Positions 36,768 to 45,137 of a stretch of DNA of 64,000 nucleotides are shown piece after piece. The notes beneath the pieces are model-generated. The model had not been told where the DNA came from. It saw only the letters and a program-made list of their open reading frames with translations, and searched no databases. The DNA is taken from positions 248,001-312,000 of the forward strand of contig CAXYMM010000002.1 in the NCBI GenBank assembly GCA_964289745.1, in the 5' to 3' direction. Numbering within the stretch: position 1 is the stretch's first letter; each line of letters begins with the position of its first letter. The DNA is from Ekhidna sp964289745 (GTDB lineage Bacteria > Bacteroidota > Bacteroidia > Cytophagales > Cyclobacteriaceae). Position numbers and translations under genes: made by a program.

Positions 36768-38043
36768 TAATGGCTGTACTGAAATTTATGTAAAGTCCTT
36801 AGCTGCTAATGACAACTCAAAAAATCAGGTTTACTTCGGTGGCAACTTTGAAATAATTAATGTTCTTCCAATTTCAAGCATTGAGACAGTTGAAGCGGGA
36901 GATTGGAAAAGAGAACGATTCAAGGCTAAATTAGATTTTGCATGGCTTAATGATGAAGGTGAAAAATCTGTCGCACCTCATGCTCAACTTATTCTTTATC
37001 CTAAATATCCAGAAGTACGGTTTTCAGGTTTTCTTCTTGGTTGTCAAAATGCTCCTTCTGATTTAATGGCAAACAGAATCCCAGACAGACTTCTTTTCAT
37101 TTCGGTAGACAAAAATGGAAAGACTTTAGGCTATGTTTCGGCTCCAGATTCAGAAATAACAAATGAGTTTAATCAATTGACAGATCTCGGAGAACATGGC
37201 GTTTTCCAAGTAATTGAATTACCTCAAGTTGCCAACAACAGAAGTGTTCTATTAAATGAGCTTTGTAGAATTCATGGGCTTGGTTGGATTGAATCAAAAA
37301 GACTTGATTCAGACAGAAATATTCTTCCCTGTAAGTCTTCAAATTGTGGCGGATACACTCTTGAAGCAGAACTTGGTGTAACACCAAACGGATATTCAGA
37401 ACCTGACTTCATGGGTTGGGAAATCAAGCAATTTGGAGTCAACCGATTTGACAAAATAGATGCTTCGGTAATAACATTAATGACTCCTGAACCTACTGAT
37501 GGACTTTACAAAACCGAAGGGACTGATTTTTTTATCAGAAACTATGGCTACCCTGACAAACTAGGTAGACCAGACAGGATGAACTTTGGCGGTGTTCACA
37601 AGGTGGGAGAAGTCCATAAAACCACTAAACTTGAAATGAAGCTTTTAGGGTTTGATAATGAGACTGGAAAAATTAGAAATTCGAACGGACGAATTGCACT
37701 CTTAGGTACCAATGGAATCGAAACTGCCTCATGGAGTTTTGCTTCAATGCTTCTCCATTGGAATCGCAAACATGACAAAGCGTGTTACGTCCCTTCGCTA
37801 TCGGAGACTACAGGAAATAGGAAGTATAAATACGGTAACAATGTAGTACTAGGAACGGGGACAGACTTTCAACTTTTCCTTGCAGAAATGGCGAAAGGAA
37901 ATATATATTACGACCCAGGCATTAAACTCGAGAACATGTCTACAAAGCCTAAAATAAAGAAAAGGAGTCAGTTCAGAATCAAGTCTAAATTCCTACCTGA
38001 CCTATATAAAAATAACGAAATAGTAGATGTATGCCAGCCCTAA
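36733..38043 (+). CDS. Type II restriction endonuclease, MvaI/BcnI family
   Basis: The protein has 436 residues. The conserved catalytic region reads CGGYTLEAELGVTPNGYSEP followed by DFMGWEIKQFGV (near 205-232), which carries the acidic and lysine residues expected of MvaI/BcnI monomeric nickase-type nucleases. The N-terminal 150 residues are an extra domain (FKAKLDFAWLNDEGEKSVAP). Order is controller, methylase, endonuclease, all in cassette 8. Specificity near CCWGG or CCSGG is guessed from the family, not seen. Confidence 0.85.
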   Translation: MNLSNLKSLFADNGCTEIYVKSLAANDNSKNQVYFGGNFEIINVLPISSIETVEAGDWKRERFKAKLDFAWLNDEGEKSVAPHAQLILYPKYPEVRFSGFLLGCQNAPSDLMANRIPDRLLFISVDKNGKTLGYVSAPDSEITNEFNQLTDLGEHGVFQVIELPQVANNRSVLLNELCRIHGLGWIESKRLDSDRNILPCKSSNCGGYTLEAELGVTPNGYSEPDFMGWEIKQFGVNRFDKIDASVITLMTPEPTDGLYKTEGTDFFIRNYGYPDKLGRPDRMNFGGVHKVGEVHKTTKLEMKLLGFDNETGKIRNSNGRIALLGTNGIETASWSFASMLLHWNRKHDKACYVPSLSETTGNRKYKYGNNVVLGTGTDFQLFLAEMAKGNIYYDPGIKLENMSTKPKIKKRSQFRIKSKFLPDLYKNNEIVDVCQP

Positions 38044-38126
38044 GTTCAAGCACATTGCAATCCTCGTTCCTGCGGTTGCAAAGAGCTTTCACACCAACGC
38101 ACGGACAAAAGAAAAAGAAAAAAAAC

Positions 38127-38260
38127 GGGGCACAACAAAGTATAAAAAACATAGGGCAGACAAGGGTTTCAGATAGTTTTGCGCTCTCAACAAACTTCTT
38201 ACTCGGTTGACAGGAAAGTGCTCCGAAAGCCCTACGATTTTTTATACAGGGCCGTTGTGC
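38127..38260 (+). repeat. attC-like site 8
   Basis: GGGGCACAACAAAGTATAAA with ACATAGGGC pairs with GCCCTACGATTTTTTATAC and ends GCCG^TTGTGC. The cassette start TTGTGCCCC at 35067 matches GGGGCACAAC. From 38094 to 38259 (166 bp) it is identical to the ends of cassettes 9 and 10. Confidence 0.88.
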
Positions 38261-38317
38261 CCCATTTAAAAAAAGCCAACGCACAAAGCAAAGAGTGCTA
38301 CGCACACATTGCTTTTT
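38255..38317 (+). repeat. 63-bp shared 5' cassette end (cassette 9)
   Basis: Identical to 35067-35129 at the start of cassette 8. After it the two cassettes carry unrelated coding cargo. Confidence 0.85.
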
Positions 38318-38372
38318 TGCCAACGCTCGAATGAATAAAAGTAACTTAGTAGCCAGAAACAAGAAGAAATAA

Positions 38373-40865
38373 ATGACAGATATAATAGACAAGGATTCCA
38401 TCTTTTTTGAAAACATCAACAAGGGCGTTGAGAATAAACTGATTAGCTTCAATGATGATGGAACCAGAATCATTTACAACTGCTCAAGGAAGTATTCAAC
38501 AAGTTTTAAAAATCCAGAAGAGAAGGTTCGTGCATCTTACTTCGTTGAACTTGTTCTTGACTATCAATACCCGAAAGAAAAGATAGATATTGAAGTAAAA
38601 GTTGAAAGACGAGTACCAGACGACAGAGCCGACATAGTAATTTATGAAGACGAAGAGCTAAAATCTCCATTCCTGATAGTTGAAACTAAAAAGGATGGCA
38701 TTTCAGATTCGGAATTTTCACAAGCAATTGAACAAGCCTTTGGAAATGCCAACAGCAAAAGGGCTAAGTACGCAATAGTTGTTGCAGGTAATACGAAAAC
38801 TGCATTTAACATAGCAGGTTTTAAAGCTAGTGAGCGTGAAAAGAATGTTATTGCTGACATTCCAATCAAGTACGGAAAAGCACCCAAATATAAGTTCAAA
38901 AAAGGTGACTCCGCCAAGGACTTAAATGTAGCCTATCGTGAAGACTTGATAAGCGCACTGAAAAAATCACATAGTAGCGTTTGGCAGGGTGGTAAGTTAG
39001 CCCCTACCACAGCTTTTGATGAAGTTTCCAAGCTACTGTTTTGCAAACTAAAGGACGAGAAGGGAACAAAGAAAAACGAGCATTACAAATTTCAAATAGG
39101 TTCTCACGAAACACCAAAAGAAGTTTACGATCGAGTCCAAAAGATTTACGAACAAGCAAAGTCTGATGACCCTCAGGTTTTTAAAGAAAAAATAAATCTA
39201 TCCCCTGAAATCATCTACAATGTAGTAGAACACTTGCAGGGTTTGACATTGAGCAAAACAGACTTGGACACCAAAGGAGTTGCATTCGAGATTTTTATGA
39301 AAGACTTCTTTATCGGTAAAATGGGGCAATACTTCACCCCAAGACCAGTAGTAGAATTCTGTGTCAAAATGATGGAGCCTGAAAAATCTGACCGAGTAAT
39401 TGACCCTTCTTGCGGTAGTGGTGGCTTTCTACTCTATGCAATGGATGAAGTTCGTCAATTCGCAGAAGAAAATTATGATGATTTAGAAGCCTATAGTCAT
39501 TGGCATTCATTTGCAGAGAAGAAACTATTTGGGATAGAAATCAATGACCAGATTGCAAGAGTGTGTAAAATGAACATGATTATTCATGATGATGGACACA
39601 CTAATGTTATTGGTCATGATGCCTTAGAAGGACTTGATAAAATGCAAAAGATTAATTCTCAATTCAAAGAAGACTCTTTTGACATCATACTTTCTAATCC
39701 ACCATTTGGTGCAACAATCAAGTCTAAAGAAGTAAAATACATCAAAGACTTTAAACTTGGTAAAAACGGAACAAAAGACAGAAAGACGCAAAAAAGTGAA
39801 ATTCTTTTCATTGAGCGTTGTATTAAGCTTGCAAAGAAAGGCACAGGCAGAGTTGCTATTGTAGTCCCAGAAGGTGTAATGACAAATAGCTCACTTCAAT
39901 ATGTTAGAGACTACATTCTCGAGAATTGCGAATTGATGGCTTCTGTTTCACTGCCCGAATCTGCTTTCAGTCATTTTGGAGCAGGAATTAAATCCTCGTT
40001 ACTATTTCTAAGAAGGAAGAAGGACAAAGAAAAACTTTCGAATTATACTGTATTCATGGGGGTTGCAAAACAAGTTGGAATTGATTCAACAGGCCGTGAA
40101 GAAGAAAATCAGCTCTATTCAGACCAACCCGATTCCATCTTCAATCAGTGGAAGCTTTATCAAAAAAATAAAGCAGCTTACAAAAGGACTGAGAACTGTT
40201 TTAAGATAAAACTTTCCGAAATTAACAAGGAAGGTCCTTTGAATGCGAACAGATATGTTTGGAAACCGAAATTCACTAAGAAAACGGGAAAAATAACAGA
40301 GATAGCTAATTTGGTGAGTGACAAAATCACACCTTCTTCTGAAGACAATGAATACTCGAACTTTGCACTTATCAGAATGGACGAAATCCAGAACAACCCA
40401 GTCCAAATAGATAATATTATTTACTGCCTTGGAAATGAAATTGAAGGGAGCTTAAAAATTGTACAAGAAGGAGATATTCTTTTAGCTCGTTTAGGCCCAA
40501 GTATGCTAAATAGGAAAATTGTAGTAGTTCCCAAAATAACAGAAACAGTAGATCATATTATAGCTTCACCCGAATTTTTGGTGATTAGACCAAAAAATCC
40601 TAAGGATTCCTTCTACATTCAAGGTGTGTTGCGGACTGATTTAATGTTGAGATACATGTATTCAAAGACAAGGGGTGGAACTCCAAGTAGGTATAGGTTG
40701 AATGAAGATGACTTCAAAGTATTAGATTTCCCTTTAGCTGACAAAAAACAGAGAGAAACCAAAGCAAAGGAATTTGAAAAGTCCTTAAGCGACTATTACA
40801 AAACTATTCAGACTGCTGAAAAAGAACTTGTTGAATCTCACGAAAAACTTGAAAATGATTTATAA
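38373..40865 (+). CDS. Single-chain restriction-modification-specificity protein (HsdR_N + N6-adenine methylase + TRD)
   Basis: The protein has 830 residues and is the only gene of cassette 9. Residues 60-170 look like an HsdR-type nuclease domain with a PD-(D/E)XK core (DRADIVIY, then FLIVETKKDG). Residues 310-560 form a HsdM-like methylase: GKMGQYFTPRPVVEF, IDPSCGSGGFLL (SAM site), and SNPPFG (catalytic, near 441). Residues 630-825 resemble one HsdS target-recognition domain (EGDILLARLGPSM, YSKTRGGTPSRYRLNEDDF) with a coiled-coil end. This is a type IIG or type-I-derived layout needing no other subunits. The translocase motor is absent. Target is unknown. Confidence 0.87.
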   Translation: MTDIIDKDSIFFENINKGVENKLISFNDDGTRIIYNCSRKYSTSFKNPEEKVRASYFVELVLDYQYPKEKIDIEVKVERRVPDDRADIVIYEDEELKSPFLIVETKKDGISDSEFSQAIEQAFGNANSKRAKYAIVVAGNTKTAFNIAGFKASEREKNVIADIPIKYGKAPKYKFKKGDSAKDLNVAYREDLISALKKSHSSVWQGGKLAPTTAFDEVSKLLFCKLKDEKGTKKNEHYKFQIGSHETPKEVYDRVQKIYEQAKSDDPQVFKEKINLSPEIIYNVVEHLQGLTLSKTDLDTKGVAFEIFMKDFFIGKMGQYFTPRPVVEFCVKMMEPEKSDRVIDPSCGSGGFLLYAMDEVRQFAEENYDDLEAYSHWHSFAEKKLFGIEINDQIARVCKMNMIIHDDGHTNVIGHDALEGLDKMQKINSQFKEDSFDIILSNPPFGATIKSKEVKYIKDFKLGKNGTKDRKTQKSEILFIERCIKLAKKGTGRVAIVVPEGVMTNSSLQYVRDYILENCELMASVSLPESAFSHFGAGIKSSLLFLRRKKDKEKLSNYTVFMGVAKQVGIDSTGREEENQLYSDQPDSIFNQWKLYQKNKAAYKRTENCFKIKLSEINKEGPLNANRYVWKPKFTKKTGKITEIANLVSDKITPSSEDNEYSNFALIRMDEIQNNPVQIDNIIYCLGNEIEGSLKIVQEGDILLARLGPSMLNRKIVVVPKITETVDHIIASPEFLVIRPKNPKDSFYIQGVLRTDLMLRYMYSKTRGGTPSRYRLNEDDFKVLDFPLADKKQRETKAKEFEKSLSDYYKTIQTAEKELVESHEKLENDL

Positions 40866-40878
40866 CTCATCGCTTGAC

Positions 40879-41113
40879 AGCCACACACATTGCCAAGCCG
40901 CTCATGCCAGCCGCACGAATCAAAGCTTGTCAAAGAGTGTGTCTGAGCCAACGCACGGACAAAAGAAAAAGAAAAAAAACGGGGCACAACAAAGTATAAA
41001 AAACATAGGGCAGACAAGGGTTTCAGATAGTTTTGCGCTCTCAACAAACTTCTTACTCGGTTGACAGGAAAGTGCTCCGAAAGCCCTACGATTTTTTATA
41101 CAGGGCCGTTGTG
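40879..41113 (+). repeat. 235-bp direct repeat, copy 1, including attC-like site 9 (40981-41114)
   Basis: Identical as far as I can see to 43612-43846. The part from the CCAACGC motif (40948) on is also found at 38094. Site 9 begins GGGGCACAAC at 40981 and ends GCCG^TTGTGT. The cassette start TTGTGCCCC at 38255 matches its left arm. Confidence 0.88.
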
Positions 41114-41253
41114 TTTCATACTGCCAGCCGCACATTTTAGCACTTTAGGTTTTTGCCAATACACAATTTCCAACGCTTAAAAAACCAAAAGAGCTAAAAT
41201 TTCCCAACGCTCAAATTGAATATTCCAATTAAAACATTTAGATTTGTCAAAAA

Positions 41254-41586
41254 ATGACAAGTCTTATGAAAACCACATTTGGAGAATACATCCGACTTTT
41301 AAGAAATGAAAATGAACTGACTTTAACTCAACTTGCGGTCAAGCTGAATTTGGACTCTGCAAACTTGAGTAAAATAGAGAACGGAAAACGAGACTTTGAT
41401 GAAAAACGTTTACCAAAACTTGCTAAAATCTTCAAACTAAATCTTACGGAATTACGAAATGAATATGTGACCGACCAAATCGGAAAACATATTTACGAAA
41501 CTAATTGTACTAAACAACTTTTGCAAGTTGCGGAAGAAAAAGCAGAATATCGGAGAACACTTAATAAATCACTTCAAACACAATAA
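41254..41586 (+). CDS. XRE-family controller-like regulator of the HaeIII-type RM system
   Basis: This 110-residue protein starts at ATG 41254; a second ATG five codons on (MKTTFGEYI) could be the real start. The HTH reads LTLTQLAVKLNLDSANLSKI followed by ENGKRDFDEK. It precedes the methylase gene by 3 bp. It is alike in size and layout to the controller at 35212 but clearly different in sequence. Function as a timing regulator of the RM unit is inferred. Confidence 0.85.
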   Translation: MTSLMKTTFGEYIRLLRNENELTLTQLAVKLNLDSANLSKIENGKRDFDEKRLPKLAKIFKLNLTELRNEYVTDQIGKHIYETNCTKQLLQVAEEKAEYRRTLNKSLQTQ

Positions 41587-41589
41587 AAT

Positions 41590-42633
41590 ATGAATGTAGT
41601 ATCATTTTTCGCTGGGGCTGGCGGGCTAGATTTAGGTTTTGAAAAAGCAGGTTTTAATGTTGTTTGGGCAAATGAATATGACAAAGATATTTGGGAAACT
41701 TACGAGAAGAACCATAAAAACACGACTCTCGACAGACGAAGTATTGTAGACATAAAATCTAACGAAGTTCCAGAATGTGATGGGATTATTGGAGGTCCAC
41801 CTTGCCAGAGCTGGAGTGAGGCTGGTTCTTTACGTGGAATAAATGACAAAAGAGGACAATTGTTTTATGACTTTATCAGAATATTAGAGGCGAAACAACC
41901 AAAATTCTTTCTAGCAGAAAATGTTAGTGGAATGTTATTGGAAAGACATAGCGAGGCTTTAAAAAACATCAAGGAGATGTTTAAAAATGCTGGATATAAA
42001 TTATCCTTCAAATTATTAAACGCATCGGATTTTGATGTGCCACAAGATAGAAAAAGAGTCTTCTTTGTTGGTATCAGAGAAGACCTTGATTTTGAATTTG
42101 AGTTCCCTCAACCATTAAAACAGAAAGTTACACTCGAACAGAAAATAGCTGATTTGCAGAACTCAGTTGTTCCTGCAAAAGAGGGAAATAAAACGAATAA
42201 AGAAAATTGTCAAGTTCCAAATCACGAATATATGATTGGAGGTTTCTCGTCAATGTTTATGTCGAGAAATAGAGTTAGAAGTTGGGACGAGCAATCATTT
42301 ACAATACAAGCTGGCGGAAGACACGCACCACTTCATCCACAAGCACCAAAAATGAAATTCATTGAGCAAAACGTACGAGTTTTTGTTCCAGGAAAAGAAG
42401 ATTTGTACCGTAGATTGAGTGTTAGAGAATGTGCGAGAATTCAAACATTCCCTAACGATTTCATCTTTCATTACAGTCATATTTCAGCTGGATATAAAAT
42501 GATTGGAAACGCAGTTCCTGTAAATTTGGCAAAACATATTGCCATTAGTATTAAGTCTCAAATCGAAAATGCACAGAAAAATCCGAAACGAGTAACAAAG
42601 AAAAAAATGGAATTAGAAAATACACTTTCATAA
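41590..42633 (+). CDS. DNA (cytosine-5)-methyltransferase, M.HaeIII-like
   Basis: This 347-residue protein closely follows M.HaeIII as I remember it: motif I SFFAGAGGLDLGFEKAGF, motif IV GGPPCQSWSEAGSLRG (catalytic Cys), and LAENVSGML. The recognition region (NHEYMIGGFSSMFMSRNRVR, then LHPQAPKM) is very close to that of M.HaeIII. GGCC is therefore a strong prediction for the target, with methylation of the inner cytosine. Late motifs RECARIQTFPNDFIFHY and IGNAVPVNLA are intact. It lies between the controller and the endonuclease. Confidence 0.93.
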   Translation: MNVVSFFAGAGGLDLGFEKAGFNVVWANEYDKDIWETYEKNHKNTTLDRRSIVDIKSNEVPECDGIIGGPPCQSWSEAGSLRGINDKRGQLFYDFIRILEAKQPKFFLAENVSGMLLERHSEALKNIKEMFKNAGYKLSFKLLNASDFDVPQDRKRVFFVGIREDLDFEFEFPQPLKQKVTLEQKIADLQNSVVPAKEGNKTNKENCQVPNHEYMIGGFSSMFMSRNRVRSWDEQSFTIQAGGRHAPLHPQAPKMKFIEQNVRVFVPGKEDLYRRLSVRECARIQTFPNDFIFHYSHISAGYKMIGNAVPVNLAKHIAISIKSQIENAQKNPKRVTKKKMELENTLS

Positions 42634-42636
42634 TTT

Positions 42637-43599
42637 ATGGCAAGTCAGACAATAAATGGAAAAGCGTTTGAATATGCTTTACTCTTTGAATTTTATGAAC
42701 GTTTGAACAAATTAACAAACGTATCAATTACAGAAAACGAACCTTACAAAACCGCAAAAGGTTTCTTCGATAGTTTTGAAGAAACTGAGCAAGATACATT
42801 TAGAATAACAGCAAGTGCTTCTATTAATTTTCTAGTTGACATTGAACCAAGATTGTCAAATGGAATTAGCGAAAATGATATTTTAGTCTTGGAATTAGTT
42901 AGTGACCAAGCTGGACAAACGGGAGATGTACGAGACGTTTTAATGATTCGCTCGTTGCAAAAATGGGAGATTGGGATTTCTGCAAAAAATAATCACAGAG
43001 CGGTTAAACATTCAAGATTATCTAACAAAATCAATTTTGGAGAAAAGTGGTTAGGCGTTTCTTGTTCGGATAATTATTTTAAAGAAATTAATCCAATATT
43101 TAATATACTCACAGATTTAAGAGCAAAAGACAAATCAACCAAGTGGACTTCAATTGAAAATATGCATCAAGTTGTGTATTTACCAATTTTAGATGCTTTT
43201 AAAAAAGAACTACTTCGCTTAGACAAAGGAAATCCAAATATTGTAGCGGAGAATTTGGTACAGTATTTAATTGGAAATCAAGATTTTTACAAAGTCATCA
43301 AAGGCAAAAGAAAAGTTGAGATTCAGGCTTACAATTTACACGGAACTTTGAATTTACCTTTTGAGAAGATAAAACCAAAAGCAAAGATTCCTAAACTAAA
43401 ATTGCCGACTAGATTAATTGAAATTGTATATCAAGAAAACTCGACTACGACATTATTGGTTTCTTTGAACGAAGGTTGGCAAATATCTTTTAGAATTCAT
43501 AATGCAAGTTCGAGAGTTGAGCCTTCATTGAAATTTGATATTAATTTAGTGAGTGCACCGCATACTTTATTTACGAATCACATATTTGTGAATGGATAA
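42637..43599 (+). CDS. Type II restriction endonuclease, HaeIII family
   Basis: This 320-residue protein starts 3 bp after the methylase. It matches the HaeIII family in length and in blocks such as NGKAFEYALLFEFYERL at the start and WEIGISAKNNHRAVKHSRLS near 108, which carries the proposed catalytic lysine region. The C-terminal part is basic and beta-rich. Together with the methylase it should form a GGCC-specific system. The frame is intact, so it is probably active. The family call is from memory of motifs. Confidence 0.85.
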   Translation: MASQTINGKAFEYALLFEFYERLNKLTNVSITENEPYKTAKGFFDSFEETEQDTFRITASASINFLVDIEPRLSNGISENDILVLELVSDQAGQTGDVRDVLMIRSLQKWEIGISAKNNHRAVKHSRLSNKINFGEKWLGVSCSDNYFKEINPIFNILTDLRAKDKSTKWTSIENMHQVVYLPILDAFKKELLRLDKGNPNIVAENLVQYLIGNQDFYKVIKGKRKVEIQAYNLHGTLNLPFEKIKPKAKIPKLKLPTRLIEIVYQENSTTTLLVSLNEGWQISFRIHNASSRVEPSLKFDINLVSAPHTLFTNHIFVNG

Positions 43600-43611
43600 G
43601 CCAACGCTTAA

Positions 43612-43846
43612 AGCCACACACATTGCCAAGCCGCTCATGCCAGCCGCACGAATCAAAGCTTGTCAAAGAGTGTGTCTGAGCCAACGCACGGACAAAAGAA
43701 AAAGAAAAAAAACGGGGCACAACAAAGTATAAAAAACATAGGGCAGACAAGGGTTTCAGATAGTTTTGCGCTCTCAACAAACTTCTTACTCGGTTGACAG
43801 GAAAGTGCTCCGAAAGCCCTACGATTTTTTATACAGGGCCGTTGTG
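43612..43846 (+). repeat. 235-bp direct repeat, copy 2, including attC-like site 10 (43714-43847)
   Basis: Same as 40879-41113. The left arm is GGGGCACAAC although cassette 10 begins TTGTGTTTC at 41109, so only CACAA pairs. The end of this cassette has probably been replaced by the end of cassette 9 through homologous recombination. The following junction is GCCG^TTGTGG. Confidence 0.85.
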
Positions 43847-43881
43847 GGCAATTTGACCAAAATCTTAACCAAAATCATAAA

Positions 43882-44268
43882 ATGAAAAAAAAGATATTCT
43901 TAATTACATTTTTCCTATTATCAATTTCAACTTATTCACAAGATAATATTTATGTGATTGTTGATAAATTAAAATCTGGAAAAACAATGAATGTTTATGA
44001 AGTTAATGAGCAAATAATAACTTCTCAAACTTATGAAAATCGTGAAATAGATAATCCAGAATATCTTGAAATCCTTAAAGAAGTTAGTCGCTTAGAAGCA
44101 GAAATTTCATTACTAAAAGGCGGAGAATTAAACGAAAGTGAACGAAAATCACTTTTATTTACAAGACAAAATCTGAAAAAGTCAGTGTCCGAAAATAGTA
44201 AGAAATATTTAAAATCAGCAAGCGAAGAGATTAGCAAAACAAAATTTAAAATTTTAAAAAGAAAATAA
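43882..44268 (+). CDS. Small exported coiled-coil protein, unknown
   Basis: The protein has 128 residues with a clear signal peptide (KKKIFLITFFLLSISTYSQ) ending near residue 20. The mature part is charged and helical (LEILKEVSRLEAEISLLKGG), and no family is recognised. It is probably periplasmic. It opens cassette 11, which also carries hicBA after a 380-bp gap, so two older cassettes may have fused here by loss of an attC. Confidence 0.55.
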   Translation: MKKKIFLITFFLLSISTYSQDNIYVIVDKLKSGKTMNVYEVNEQIITSQTYENREIDNPEYLEILKEVSRLEAEISLLKGGELNESERKSLLFTRQNLKKSVSENSKKYLKSASEEISKTKFKILKRK

Positions 44269-44648
44269 TTATTATTGCGTTATAATGTTTCAAAAAATTG
44301 ACAAAAAAATGGGACAAATTGAACCAAGAAAGCGCATATATATAAGCAGTCATATACGAAAGAAATTGCGCGAGTGCTTTCCAGATGTGAGCCTTTACTG
44401 GAATAGTCTTATTTTCAAAAAATTTTAGTTTCGATTTTTTTATCTTTTTTGGGACGATTTGTTTTTGGGTTTATAGGACATGTTATTTTACTATGAATGC
44501 TCAGTATGACTTTACTTTTAGTGCTGTTGTTCATCCCAGTAGATATAAGTATATTGATTTTCAATACTCTCTACTTAAACGAACAATGTCGAAATTTTTA
44601 GAGTACATAAAGGAGTAAAAATAGTAATTTTTAAGAAAATTTATTAGA
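44269..44648. other. 380-bp gap inside cassette 11 with two tiny frames
   Basis: Two short open frames can be read: 44285-44428 (47 codons, starting MFQKIDKKMGQIEPRKRIYI) and 44493-44618 (41 codons, starting MNAQYDFTFSAVVHPSRYKY). Neither resembles a known family. No attC arms are found here although an old cassette border would be expected. These may be fragments of a lost gene. Confidence 0.35.
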
Positions 44649-44864
44649 ATGAAATTAACAGCACTTATAGAAGAGTCAGATGATGGTTGGTTTGTAGGAC
44701 AACTTGAAGAATTACCCGAAGTTTTATCTCAAGGAAAGACTTTCACAGAATTAAAATCTAATTTATTAGACGCATTAAATTTATTATTAGATTCTAATCG
44801 TCAAAGTGTAGAATTTGAGAATAAGGGTAAAGAAATTATTAGAGAACAGTTAGAAGTTGAATGA
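44649..44864 (+). CDS. hicB: HicB-like antitoxin
   Basis: This 71-residue protein has the HicB partial RNase H fold: LTALIEESDDGWFVGQLEEL, then PEVLSQGKTFTELKSNLLDA. It neutralises HicA and probably represses its own transcript, though no DNA-binding tail is present at this length. Its stop overlaps the start of hicA (ATGA). The order antitoxin then toxin is the reverse of the commonest hicAB order but frequent in small variants. Confidence 0.9.
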   Translation: MKLTALIEESDDGWFVGQLEELPEVLSQGKTFTELKSNLLDALNLLLDSNRQSVEFENKGKEIIREQLEVE

Positions 44865-45049
44865 AGAGAAATGACTTTGTTAAGCACCTCAAAAAACACA
44901 ATTGTATTTTGATTAGAGAGGGAGGTAATCATTCTATCTTTAAGAATCTATCTAATCAAAAACAGTCGGTTGTTGGAAGACATCGGGAGTTATCAAATCT
45001 GTTATGTAAAAAGATTTGCAAGCAGCTTGAAATTCCTGAAATGAAATAA
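44861..45049 (+). CDS. hicA: HicA-like mRNA interferase toxin
   Basis: This 62-residue protein has the dsRBD-like HicA fold. MKRNDFVKHLKKHNCILIRE is followed by GGNHSIFKNL, which has the catalytic His of the family, and GRHRELSNLLCKKICKQL. It should cut mRNA and stop translation when HicB is lost. A toxin-antitoxin pair inside a cassette array is a common stabilising device in large integrons. The stop lies 3 bp before attC-like site 11. Confidence 0.9.
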   Translation: MKRNDFVKHLKKHNCILIREGGNHSIFKNLSNQKQSVVGRHRELSNLLCKKICKQLEIPEMK

Positions 45050-45052
45050 AAA

Positions 45053-45119
45053 GCCCATAACAAAAGATATAAGTAATAGGCTCGTGCCTCACCTACTACT
45101 CATATCCAAACCGTTGGGT
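45053..45119 (+). repeat. attC-like site 11, short form (67 bp)
   Basis: GCCCATAACAAAAGATATAA with GTAATAGGC pairs with GCCTCACCTACTACTCATATC and ends ACCG^TTGGGT. The cassette start TTGTGGGC at 43842 matches GCCCATAAC with one mismatch. Confidence 0.85.
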
Positions 45120-45137
45120 GTCATCTAAAAAAAAGAT

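Noticed and set aside
37985..43780. Minus-strand frames over the shared attC ends (37985-38473, 40838-41135, 43571-43780) with near-identical products
   Set aside because: They translate the repeated attC and spacer DNA, not a gene family; products are rich in Phe and Cys from A/G runs and overlap real genes on the other strand.
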